Source: Sphingomonas sp. S-NIH.Pt15_0812 (GTDB lineage: Bacteria > Pseudomonadota > Alphaproteobacteria > Sphingomonadales > Sphingomonadaceae). From it: a DNA stretch of 64,000 bases. The position numbers were made by a program, and so were the translations under genes. Positions 18,290 through 25,892 of this stretch are shown one piece after another. Numbering within the stretch: position 1 is the stretch's first letter; each line of letters opens with the position of its first letter. The stretch covers positions 62,001 through 126,000 of the forward strand of contig NZ_QLJH01000007.1 of the NCBI RefSeq assembly GCF_003951315.1, read 5' to 3'. The notes below the pieces were generated by a model that ran no database searches, was not told the origin of the DNA, and was given only the letters and a program-made list of their open reading frames with translations.

Positions 18290-19288
18290 ATGATGGGCCA
18301 AACGGCCGGACCGACGATCCTGGGGGTCGACGTGCTGTGGGTGGCGACGATCCTGTCCGGGATCGCCGCCTTCGCGGTGATGGTCGCGCTCTATGCCGCG
18401 ACCACCGTGCGCGATCCGATGACCAAGCGGGTCAAGGCGCTGAACGACCGGCGCGAACAGTTGAAGGCGGGCATCACCGCCTCCACCAAGCGGCGCGCCC
18501 AGCTGGTCCAGCGCAACGACGCCGCCGACCGGATGCGCACCATCCTGTCGTCGATGAAGGTGTTGCAGGACAGCCAGGTCAAGGCCGCGCAGATCAAGCT
18601 GCTCCAGGCCGGCATCCGCAAGAAGGAATGGGCGGTCGCGGTGATCTTCGGCCGGCTGGTGCTGCCGATCCTGATCGGCGGGTTCATGACCATCTGGGTC
18701 TATGGCACCGACGGCTTCGCCGAATGGTCGCCGCTCAAGAAATATGCGCTGGTCGCCGTCTCGCTGATCGCCAGCTACAAGGCGCCCGACATCTTCCTGA
18801 AGAACAAGATCACCAAGCGATCGCATGCGATCCGCAAGGGGCTGCCCGATGCGCTCGACCTGCTGGTGATCTGCGCGGAGGCGGGGCTGACGGTCGATGC
18901 CGCCTTCCACCGCGTGGCGCGCGAGCTGGGCCGCGCCTATCCGGAGCTGGGCGAGGAGTTCACCCTGACCGGGATCGAGCTGGGCTTTCTCAGCGACCGG
19001 CGTCAGGCGTTCGAGAATCTGGCGATGCGCGTCGATCTGGACGCGGTGAAGGGCGTCACCACGACGATGATCCAGACCGAGAAATACGGCACGCCGCTCG
19101 CCTCGGCGCTGCGCGTGCTGTCGGCGGAGTTCCGCAACGAGCGGATGATGCGCGCGGAGGAGAAGGCCGCACGGCTGCCGGCGATCATGACCGTGCCGCT
19201 GATCTGCTTCATCCTGCCGGTGCTGTTCGTCGTCATCCTGGGTCCGGCGGCCTGTTCGATCAAGGACTCGATGCTCGCGGGCAAGTGA
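18290..19288 (+). CDS. tadC: Tad pilus inner-membrane platform protein TadC (T2SSF fold)
   Basis: The second F-family platform protein, 332 residues. One N-terminal membrane helix (VLWVATILSGIAAFAVMVALY) and a charged linker of basic and Gln residues at ~45-95 precede two central membrane segments (~115-160). The T2SSF domain follows at about 185-310 (IRKGLPDALDLLVICAEAGL; FHRVARELGRAYPELGEEF) and the last membrane helix is ICFILPVLFVVILGPAA. ATG 18293 is an equally possible start. This is the last recognisable pilus gene: no tadD, tadE/F/G or flp gene follows, only a small coiled-coil membrane protein. Confidence 0.93.
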   Translation: MMGQTAGPTILGVDVLWVATILSGIAAFAVMVALYAATTVRDPMTKRVKALNDRREQLKAGITASTKRRAQLVQRNDAADRMRTILSSMKVLQDSQVKAAQIKLLQAGIRKKEWAVAVIFGRLVLPILIGGFMTIWVYGTDGFAEWSPLKKYALVAVSLIASYKAPDIFLKNKITKRSHAIRKGLPDALDLLVICAEAGLTVDAAFHRVARELGRAYPELGEEFTLTGIELGFLSDRRQAFENLAMRVDLDAVKGVTTTMIQTEKYGTPLASALRVLSAEFRNERMMRAEEKAARLPAIMTVPLICFILPVLFVVILGPAACSIKDSMLAGK

Positions 19289-19350
19289 ACGGCGCACCTC
19301 GCAACCCGGTGACGCGCCGCTCGTTGTCGGCGCACCACAGGAGGGATGCG

Positions 19351-19755
19351 ATGCTGTTCACCACACCCACGCAATTTGCGGTACTCGGCCTGGTACTGGT
19401 CGCGGGCTGGCTGCTCGGCCTCGCCAGTCATCCAGGCGGCGGCAAATGGAAGCAGCGCTACGCCGCCGAGCGCGACGCCCATGCCGTGCACCGCAAGGAT
19501 GTCGAGGCACGCCTCGCCGCCGCCGAGACGCGCAATGCCGAGCTGGAACGCGAGCAGGAGCGGCTGCGCACCGCGACGCCGGTCGTGGCGGAGCACGCAC
19601 GCGTCGTCGACGATGCGGTCGTCACCGATCCCCGCCATCGCGAGCGCGTCGCGCCGGTGACCAGCCGCGCCGCCAGCGCCGCGCGGCCCGCCTATCCGGT
19701 CGGCGAGCGGCGTGGCTGGTTCGACTTCGGTCCGCGCCCCACCCACCGCATCTGA
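19351..19755 (+). CDS. Small membrane-anchored coiled-coil protein after tadC
   Basis: I do not recognise a family. The 134-residue product has one N-terminal membrane helix (FAVLGLVLVAGWLLGLA, residues ~8-25) and then a charged helical stretch (WKQRYAAERDAHAVHRKDVE onward, ~33-70) with regular heptad-like spacing, probably a coiled coil; the tail is basic and proline-containing. ATG 19351 is supported by a near-perfect ribosome binding site (AGGAGGG, 19340-19346). It is preceded by 62 bp without a gene after tadC and points the same way, so it may be co-transcribed and be a minor pilus-associated factor, but nothing in the sequence proves that. Confidence 0.7.
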   Translation: MLFTTPTQFAVLGLVLVAGWLLGLASHPGGGKWKQRYAAERDAHAVHRKDVEARLAAAETRNAELEREQERLRTATPVVAEHARVVDDAVVTDPRHRERVAPVTSRAASAARPAYPVGERRGWFDFGPRPTHRI

Positions 19756-19760
19756 GGTTC

Positions 19761-20018
19761 CTAGAGCGCGGTCGCCAACGTGATCGCGCCGAGCAGCACG
19801 CCCGGTGCGTTGGCGAAGACGATCGGCCAGTCCCGCTTCTCGCGCAGCAGGCCATAGGCCACCCAGAGCGAACAGTTCACGACGGCGGCGAGGGGTTGCA
19901 GGACCGACCCCCTGTCGCCGGCGAGGTTGAGGCGGATCTGGTCGATATAGGACAGGTACATGGCCACGGCGGTTGCGGTCGCGACCCAGCCGAGAATGAG
20001 CAAATGGCGATCTTTCAT
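19761..20018 (-). CDS. SemiSWEET-type sugar transporter
   Basis: An 85-residue, three-helix membrane protein of the MtN3/SWEET (SemiSWEET) family, which works as a dimer to move sugars across the inner membrane. Helix 1 is LGWVATATAVAMYLSYIDQI, followed by the family-typical loop RLNLAGDRGSVLQPLAAVVN; helix 2 is CSLWVAYGLLREKRDWPIVF, and helix 3 is ANAPGVLLGAITLATAL. In SemiSWEETs the conserved residues sit in this same order, including the Asn of VVNCSLWVAYG. ATG 20018 (MKDRHLL) is the only start giving a normal length. It converges on the coiled-coil protein with a 5-bp gap. Confidence 0.85.
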   Translation of the reverse strand: MKDRHLLILGWVATATAVAMYLSYIDQIRLNLAGDRGSVLQPLAAVVNCSLWVAYGLLREKRDWPIVFANAPGVLLGAITLATAL

Positions 20019-20091
20019 CGCGGTAGAAAGCGTGGCCGAAGCTATTGATCCGATCCCGTCATGCCCCCAACGTGCCGGACCACGAGCGGAA

Positions 20092-21210
20092 ATGGATGGG
20101 CGGACGATGGCACGACAGGGGAATCGCACGGCGCTGGCCGCATTGGCGATGTTGACAATGGGAGCCACCGCGCCGGCCCCGGTCCGGATCGAGCCGGTCC
20201 CCGCGGATCGTCCGCCACAGGGACCGTCCCTACCCCTGCACGTCGGCGGGCGCGGGCTGATCCAGGGCGACGTCCTCCGCCGGCAATGGCCGGGCAGCTA
20301 TATCGAGGCCGGCTTTGCCGACGACAGCGCCGATCTCCGCATCGGTCCGGGCGATGTCCGCCTCCACATCCTGGTCGACGGCCGGCCGGCGGCGACGCTC
20401 GTCAAGCCGAAGCCGGGCCTCTATCGCCTGACCGGTCTGGGCAAGGGGCAGCACCGCCTGCGCGTCGAGGTGGGGAGCGAGAGCCAGGCGGGGGCGACCT
20501 TGCTGGGCGGCGTCTATGCGCGCCACCCGCTGCCGGTCCGGCCGCGTGCGCGCAGGATCGAGTTCATCGGGGATTCGCATACGGTCGGCTATGGCAACAC
20601 CGCCGATGGCCAGACCTGCACGCCGGATCAGGTTTGGGACACGACCGACACGTCGCAGGGGATCGCGGGGCAGCTCGGCCGCCGCTACGATGCCGATTAC
20701 CGGGTGAACGCGATCTCCGGGCGCGGCGTGGTGCGCAACTATAATGGCTTCGCCGCCGACCCGCTGCCGGCTGCCTATCGCTATACGCTGTTCGACCATG
20801 ACCACGCCGCCGACGATCGCGGCTGGCGACCGCAGCTTTATGTCGTGGCGCTCGGCACCAACGACTTCTCGACAGCGCTGCACCAGGGCGAGGCCTGGGC
20901 CGACCGTGCGGCGCTGCACCGTGATTATGAAACGCGCTATGCGGCCTTTCTGCGCGATCTGCACGCGGCCAATCCGCGCGCGCATATCTTTGTCTGGGCG
21001 ACCGACAAGGCGGATGGCGAGATCGCGGCGGAGGCGGGCAAGGTGGTCGAGCAGCTTCGCGCCCAGGGGATCGCCGATATCGGCTTCGCGACGCTCAAGG
21101 GACTGAGCTTCGGCGGATGCAACAGCCATCCCACGGTCGCCGACGACCGGCGAATCGCCGATGCGGTGGCCGGCTATGTCGATGCGCATCCGACGCTCTG
21201 GAGCCGCTGA
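20092..21210 (+). CDS. Secreted SGNH esterase, carbohydrate esterase family 2-like
   Basis: A two-domain hydrolase of 372 residues. A signal-like N-terminus (TALAALAMLTMGATAPAP) precedes a beta-sandwich domain (about 40-150) and an SGNH/GDSL esterase domain (about 155-370). This layout matches the CE2 family of deacetylases. Catalytic and oxyanion residues are S162 in FIGDSHTVGYG, G209 in NAISGRGVV, N257 in LGTNDFS and H346 in GCNSHPTVADD. The likely job is removing acetyl groups from exported or imported polysaccharide. Start uncertain: ATG 20092 or ATG 20107. The CcdC-like gene starts 4 bp after its stop, implying co-transcription. Confidence 0.85.
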   Translation: MDGRTMARQGNRTALAALAMLTMGATAPAPVRIEPVPADRPPQGPSLPLHVGGRGLIQGDVLRRQWPGSYIEAGFADDSADLRIGPGDVRLHILVDGRPAATLVKPKPGLYRLTGLGKGQHRLRVEVGSESQAGATLLGGVYARHPLPVRPRARRIEFIGDSHTVGYGNTADGQTCTPDQVWDTTDTSQGIAGQLGRRYDADYRVNAISGRGVVRNYNGFAADPLPAAYRYTLFDHDHAADDRGWRPQLYVVALGTNDFSTALHQGEAWADRAALHRDYETRYAAFLRDLHAANPRAHIFVWATDKADGEIAAEAGKVVEQLRAQGIADIGFATLKGLSFGGCNSHPTVADDRRIADAVAGYVDAHPTLWSR

Positions 21211-21213
21211 CCC

Positions 21214-21720
21214 ATGAACCAGCCGCCCGCCACGCTGATCACCTATGCGATCACCGGGATCATCATCGCGATCGTCTTCGCCGTGCGCTGGCGACGGATG
21301 CGGCGCGAGACGCTGTTGCGGCTGGAGCGGCTGTGGATGCTGCCGGCCTTCTATGCCGCGCTGGTCGCGTTCGTGCTCGCGGAGCGGCCGCCATCGGGGG
21401 CCGGCTGGTTCTATTGCGCGGTCGCGCTGGCGATCGGCGCGGCGCTGGGCTGGCAGCGCGGGCGGATGATGACGATCCGCGTCGATCCGGACAGCCATGC
21501 GCTCCGCCAGACCTCGTCGCCCGCGGCGATGCTGTTCATCCTCGCCATCGTGCTGCTGCGCCAGGGCGCGCGCGGCGGGGCGGGGTGGCTGCACCTCGAT
21601 GTCTGGGCGGTCACCGACATGCTGATGGCGCTCGCCCTGGGGCTGATCGCGGCGCAGCGGCTGGAAATGTATTTGCGCGGCAAGCGGTTGCTGATGGCGG
21701 CCCGGCTCAGTCGGGCGTGA
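21214..21720 (+). CDS. CcdC-like (DUF1453) integral membrane protein
   Basis: A 168-residue protein with four to five membrane segments (ITGIIIAIVFAVRW, WMLPAFYAALVAFVLAE, WFYCAVALAIGAALGW, AAMLFILAIVLLR, MLMALALGLIAAQRLEMYL). The helix plan and the motif RMMTIRVDPDSHALRQTSSP resemble the CcdC/DUF1453 family, named for a Bacillus gene near cytochrome c maturation genes but without an established biochemical role. It follows the esterase by 4 bp, suggesting one operon. Its last 14 bases overlap the last 14 bases of the convergent DMT transporter gene. Confidence 0.75.
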   Translation: MNQPPATLITYAITGIIIAIVFAVRWRRMRRETLLRLERLWMLPAFYAALVAFVLAERPPSGAGWFYCAVALAIGAALGWQRGRMMTIRVDPDSHALRQTSSPAAMLFILAIVLLRQGARGGAGWLHLDVWAVTDMLMALALGLIAAQRLEMYLRGKRLLMAARLSRA

Positions 21721-22693
21721 TCGCGGCGGTGGCCTGTTCGCGGCGGCGGACATGCTCTCGCCACACGATGTAGAGGCCGCTCAGGATGATGATCGGCGCG
21801 CCGATCCAGGTCGTCTCCCGCGGGATGGTGCCGAACAGCCACCAGCCGAGCAGGCTGGCCCAGAGCAGCGACGTATAGTCGAACGGCACCACCAGCGACA
21901 CCGCGCCCCGCCGCAGCGAACTGGTCATGGCCAGCTGCGCGCCCCCGCCGAACAGTCCGACCATCGCCAGCGTCGCCCAGGTGCGGGCGGGCAGGGCGTG
22001 GACCTCGAACGCGAAGACGATCCCCAGCGGCAGCAGCGACAGCACGGAGAACCACCAGACCGTGGTCTGCGCCTTCTCCGTCCGGCCGATCTGGCGCAGC
22101 AGGATGAAGACGATCGCGGTCAGGAAGGCGGCGACCAGGCCGTACAGCCCGCCGACCAGCGGAATGGCATGGCCGCCCGGCTGCACCACGATCAGCACGC
22201 CCGCAAAGCCCGCCGTCACCGCCGCCCAGCGTTTCCAGCCGGTCGGCTCGCCGAGCACGAGCGCGCCCATCACCGTGGCGAAGATCGGTGCGGTGAAGGC
22301 GATCGTCGTCGCCTCCGCCAGGGGCAGCGCGATCAGCGCCGCGAAGGTGAAAGCCATGCTGATCACGCCGACGGTCGCGCGGGTGACGTGCGCGCCCAGC
22401 CGCCGGGTGCGGATCGACGCCAGTCCCGGCCCGGCCGCGATCACCGTCGTCACCAGCAGCGCCGCGCCGAACTGGCGGAAGAACAGGATCTCGCCCAGCG
22501 CCGCGCCGCCCTGTTGCGCCAGCTTGATGCTGGCATTCATGCCCGCGAACAGCAGCACCGACAGCAGGCGCAGGCCGATCGCGGGCAACAGGGCGTCGTG
22601 ATGGGAGGAGGAGGGCGTCACGCAAGGGGCGGTAGCGGCGGCGCGACCGCTTGGCGACCCCGGCCGGTCCACAGAAGGGGTGACGGGCGGCAT
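21707..22693 (-). CDS. DMT superfamily transporter (two EamA domains)
   Basis: A drug/metabolite-type exporter of up to 328 residues with about ten membrane helices in two EamA repeats (roughly 35-165 and 180-310). Text typical of the family includes RLLSVLLFAGMNASIKLAQQ in helix 1, FFRQFGAALL, EATTIAFTAPIFATVMGALV followed by LGEPTGWKRWAAV, and the second-repeat FDYTSLLWASLLGWWLFG. Substrate unknown (amino acids, metabolites or drugs). The first ~30 residues from ATG 22693 are Pro/Ser-rich and poorly conserved, so a later start is possible. It is divergent from proS with only 23 bp between, so one or both promoters must lie inside coding sequence. Confidence 0.88.
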   Translation of the reverse strand: MPPVTPSVDRPGSPSGRAAATAPCVTPSSSHHDALLPAIGLRLLSVLLFAGMNASIKLAQQGGAALGEILFFRQFGAALLVTTVIAAGPGLASIRTRRLGAHVTRATVGVISMAFTFAALIALPLAEATTIAFTAPIFATVMGALVLGEPTGWKRWAAVTAGFAGVLIVVQPGGHAIPLVGGLYGLVAAFLTAIVFILLRQIGRTEKAQTTVWWFSVLSLLPLGIVFAFEVHALPARTWATLAMVGLFGGGAQLAMTSSLRRGAVSLVVPFDYTSLLWASLLGWWLFGTIPRETTWIGAPIIILSGLYIVWREHVRRREQATAAITPD

Positions 22694-22716
22694 CCGCCGC
22701 GCTACCAGCCGCGACC

Positions 22717-24249
22717 ATGAAGCATGCGCTCCCCGTCACCCGCGAGGCGGATTTCGCCGCCTGGTATCAATCCGTCATCGCCGAGGCCGACCTGGCCGAG
22801 GAATCCGGTGTGCGCGGCTGCATGGTCATCCGCCCCTGGGGCTATGGCATCTGGGAGCGGATCCAGCGCCTGCTCGACGACCGGATCAAGGCGACCGGGC
22901 ACGAGAACTGCTATTTCCCGCTGTTCATCCCGCTCTCCTATTTCGAGAAGGAGGCTGAGCATGTCGACGGCTTCGCCAAGGAGATGGCGGTCGTCACGCA
23001 TCATCGCCTGGTGCCGGACGGCAAGGGCGGGCTGATGCCCGATCCGACCGCGAAGCTGGAGGAGCCGCTGGTCGTCCGGCCGACGTCGGAGACGGTGATC
23101 GGCACCGCCTTTTCGCGCTGGGTCCAGTCCTGGCGCGACCTGCCCGTGCTGATCAACCAATGGGCGAATGTCGTCCGTTGGGAGATGCGGACGCGCATGT
23201 TCCTGCGCACCGCCGAATTCCTCTGGCAGGAGGGCCATACCGCCCATGCCAGCGCCGAGGAGGCGCGCGAGGAAACGTTGAAGATGCTGGAGGTGTATCG
23301 CGAATTCGCCGAGACCTGTCTGGCGATGCACGTCGTCACCGGCGAGAAGCCGGAGAATGAGCGTTTCCCCGGCGCTGTCGCGACCTATTCGATCGAGGCG
23401 ATGATGCAGGACGGCAAGGCGCTGCAGGCCGGCACCAGCCATTTCCTCGGCACCAATTTCGCCCAGGCCCAGAATATCCGCTTCCAGAATGCCAGCGGCG
23501 AGCTGGAACTGGCGAACACGACCAGCTGGGGCGTGTCGACGCGGATGATCGGCGGCGTCATCATGGTGCACGGCGACGACGACGGCCTGTGCGTGCCGCC
23601 GCGCATCGCGCCGTGGCAGGTGGTGATCGTGCCGATGCTGCGCGACCAGCCCGAGGACCAGGGGATCGTCGACTATTGCCGCGACCTGCAGAAGCAACTG
23701 GGTGCTCTGTCGACGCTGGGCGAGCCGGTCCGTGCGTTGCTCGACCTGAAGCCCGCCAAGGCCGCGACCAAGCGATGGAGCTGGGTGAAGAAGGGCGCGC
23801 CGATCGTGATCGAGGTCGGCGGCCGCGACGTGGCCGGCGGCAATGTCTCGGTCATCCGCCGCGACCGTCTGTACCGCGAGGATGGCAAGCTCGACAGCCG
23901 GGTGATGCCGCGCGGCGAGCTGGTCGACACGGCGGCGGCGCTGCTGGCGGAGATCCAGGCGGGGCTGCTCGCCCGCTCGACCGAGGCCCTGCGTGCGCAG
24001 ATCGTGCCGCTGGACGATTGGGCGGCGGTCGAGGCGCATTTCGCCGAGGGCGTGAAGAACCCGGGTTGGGTCGATGTCCGCTGGTCGCGTCCGACCGGCG
24101 CGGGCCTGGACGCGGTGGTCGAGCGGATCAAGGCGCTGAAGCTGACGATCCGCAACGCGCCGCTGGGCCAGACCGGTTGCGACGAGGGACCGTGCGTCTT
24201 CACCGGCGAACCGGCGGTGGAGCGGGTGCTGATCGGCCGCGCCTATTGA
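22717..24249 (+). CDS. proS: Prolyl-tRNA synthetase, archaeal/eukaryotic-like class
   Basis: Charges tRNA-Pro with proline. 510 residues, far shorter than the ~570-residue E. coli enzyme with its editing insertion. It is the form related to archaeal and eukaryotic ProRS, as the class II motifs RPTSETVIGTAFSRWVQSWR, INQWANVVRWEMRTRMFLRT and EFLWQEGHTAHAS show. Motif 3 is GGVIMVHGDDDGLCVPPRI. The anticodon-binding domain begins near residue 300 and the C-terminal zinc-binding-like domain ends in IGRAY; it has CDEGPCVFTGEPA but not a full four-Cys site. Such ProRS genes occur in some bacteria, including sphingomonads. The start ATG 22717 is only 23 bp from the divergent transporter. Confidence 0.94.
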   Translation: MKHALPVTREADFAAWYQSVIAEADLAEESGVRGCMVIRPWGYGIWERIQRLLDDRIKATGHENCYFPLFIPLSYFEKEAEHVDGFAKEMAVVTHHRLVPDGKGGLMPDPTAKLEEPLVVRPTSETVIGTAFSRWVQSWRDLPVLINQWANVVRWEMRTRMFLRTAEFLWQEGHTAHASAEEAREETLKMLEVYREFAETCLAMHVVTGEKPENERFPGAVATYSIEAMMQDGKALQAGTSHFLGTNFAQAQNIRFQNASGELELANTTSWGVSTRMIGGVIMVHGDDDGLCVPPRIAPWQVVIVPMLRDQPEDQGIVDYCRDLQKQLGALSTLGEPVRALLDLKPAKAATKRWSWVKKGAPIVIEVGGRDVAGGNVSVIRRDRLYREDGKLDSRVMPRGELVDTAAALLAEIQAGLLARSTEALRAQIVPLDDWAAVEAHFAEGVKNPGWVDVRWSRPTGAGLDAVVERIKALKLTIRNAPLGQTGCDEGPCVFTGEPAVERVLIGRAY

Positions 24250-24327
24250 TCGGACGGCGCGGCGGCGGCGGCCGTCGCGCCGGTCTGTTTTACCGGCGGC
24301 ATCGCCCCGGATGACCATGTCGGCTCC

Positions 24328-24333
24328 TATAAT
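24328..24333 (+). promoter_or_regulatory. Candidate -10 element TATAAT inside a palindrome
   Basis: TATAAT lies 30 bp before the chemoreceptor start, flanked by GCTCC and GGAGC to give the palindrome GCTCCTATAATGGAGC. No good -35 box is visible at the expected spacing (CCCCGG region), so this may be a promoter that needs an activator, or a chance match. Confidence 0.35.
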
Positions 24334-24362
24334 GGAGCTATTTGGTCAGATGGGATGATAGG

Positions 24363-25820
24363 ATGATCCAGGTTATCGGCAGGGATCGGCAGCGCGCGCT
24401 GGAATGGCACGACATGCTGCTGACGACCTGCGGGGTTGGCTTATGGGACGCGGTCTTCCCCAACGGGCAGGCGCTGCATCCCGACACGATCTGGACCTGG
24501 TCGGCCGAATTCCGCAAGATGCTGGGTTTCACGAACGAGCGCGATTTTCCCAACGTCGCCGAATCATGGTCCAGCCGGCTCCATCCCGAGGATGCGGAGC
24601 GCGTGGGGCAGGTGTTCGCGACTTCGGTCGATACCGGTGTCCCCTATGACGTGACCTACCGTATCATGGTGCGTGACGGCAGCTATCGCTGGGTGCGCGC
24701 GATGGGCGGGGTCATTCGCGACCAGAATGGCCGCTCGCGCCGCTTTTGTGGATCGTTGATCGACGTCCATGTCGCCAAGTCGCTCGAAGAGCAGCAGCGC
24801 GGCGCGGTGGAGCAGATCACCCGCGTCGCCGACGCGATGGCAGCCGGCGACCTGACGCTGATGCTGAACGAGGATTTCCCCGATGGCCTGTCCGCGCTGA
24901 AGGACAGTCTGAACGGCGCGATCACCAATATGCGGTCGATGATCGGCGCGGTGTCGGAGAGCGCCCGGCTGATCAGCAGCGGCTCGACCGAGATCGCCCA
25001 GGCGTCGGAGGATCTGGCGCGGCGTACCGAAACCAATGCCGCCTCGCTGGAGCAGACCGCCGCGTCGGCCCGTACCATGGACGAGCGGCTGCATGCCTCG
25101 GTCCATTCGGCGAACCGGACGGTGGAGCGGGCGGACGAGACGATCGCCACGGTCATGGGCGGTCGCGCCGTGGCGGACGAGGCAGTGCAGGCCATGGGTC
25201 GCGTGTCGGACAGCGCCAAGGGCATCGATTCGGTGATCGAAGGGCTCGACAAGATCGCCTTCCAGACTCGCGTCCTCGCGATGAACGCGGCGGTCGAGGC
25301 GGGCCGGGCGGGCGATGCCGGACGCGGCTTCGCGGTGGTCGCCGACCTGGTGTCCGCGCTGGCGATGCGCGCCGAGGAAGAGGCGAAGCGCGCGCGCGAC
25401 CAGCTGACCCTGACCCAGACCGATATCGCCACGGCGGTGGGCGCGGTGACCAAGGTGGACGGCGCGCTGGTCGACATCACCGACGATGTGCAGCAGGTGC
25501 ACCAGTTGCTGGCGACGATGGCGACCGACAACCAGGCGCAATCGGCCGCGATCACCCAGGTTTCCGCCGCGATCGCCGCGATGGACCGCTCCACCCAGCA
25601 GAATGCGGCGATGGTCGAGCAGACCTCCGCCGCCGCGCGCAGCCTGGCCTCCGAAGTCGGCAAGCTGTCCGAACAGGCCAGCCGCTTCCGCACCAGCGGC
25701 CAGTCGGCGGGGATGGATGGGTTGATGACCCGCGTCCTGCCTTCGTCCGGCATCAAGCCGCTGCCGGCGGCAGTGCTGCCCGCGATGGTCCGGCCGGCGG
25801 AGGAATGGAGCGAGTTCTGA
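24363..25820 (+). CDS. Soluble PAS-domain methyl-accepting chemotaxis protein
   Basis: A 485-residue chemoreceptor without any membrane segment. A PAS fold occupies about residues 15-140 ([40 protein letters not shown]), a HAMP-like piece follows ([20 protein letters not shown], ~150-200), and the MCP signalling domain fills the rest. The signalling tip reads [20 protein letters not shown], where the usual text is FQTNILALNAAVEAARAGE; the Asn-to-Arg change falls next to the CheA/CheW contact region. Probable methylation helices flank it. The PAS has no obvious heme or FAD ligand that I can assign. No che genes lie nearby, so it must plug into an array encoded elsewhere. Confidence 0.9.
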   Translation: MIQVIGRDRQRALEWHDMLLTTCGVGLWDAVFPNGQALHPDTIWTWSAEFRKMLGFTNERDFPNVAESWSSRLHPEDAERVGQVFATSVDTGVPYDVTYRIMVRDGSYRWVRAMGGVIRDQNGRSRRFCGSLIDVHVAKSLEEQQRGAVEQITRVADAMAAGDLTLMLNEDFPDGLSALKDSLNGAITNMRSMIGAVSESARLISSGSTEIAQASEDLARRTETNAASLEQTAASARTMDERLHASVHSANRTVERADETIATVMGGRAVADEAVQAMGRVSDSAKGIDSVIEGLDKIAFQTRVLAMNAAVEAGRAGDAGRGFAVVADLVSALAMRAEEEAKRARDQLTLTQTDIATAVGAVTKVDGALVDITDDVQQVHQLLATMATDNQAQSAAITQVSAAIAAMDRSTQQNAAMVEQTSAAARSLASEVGKLSEQASRFRTSGQSAGMDGLMTRVLPSSGIKPLPAAVLPAMVRPAEEWSEF

Positions 25821-25892
25821 CCGGACGGCGGCCACTGGCCTCGATCGCGCCGCCGGCCTAGGCTGGCGGTCCGAACCCGAGCCGGAGCCGTC

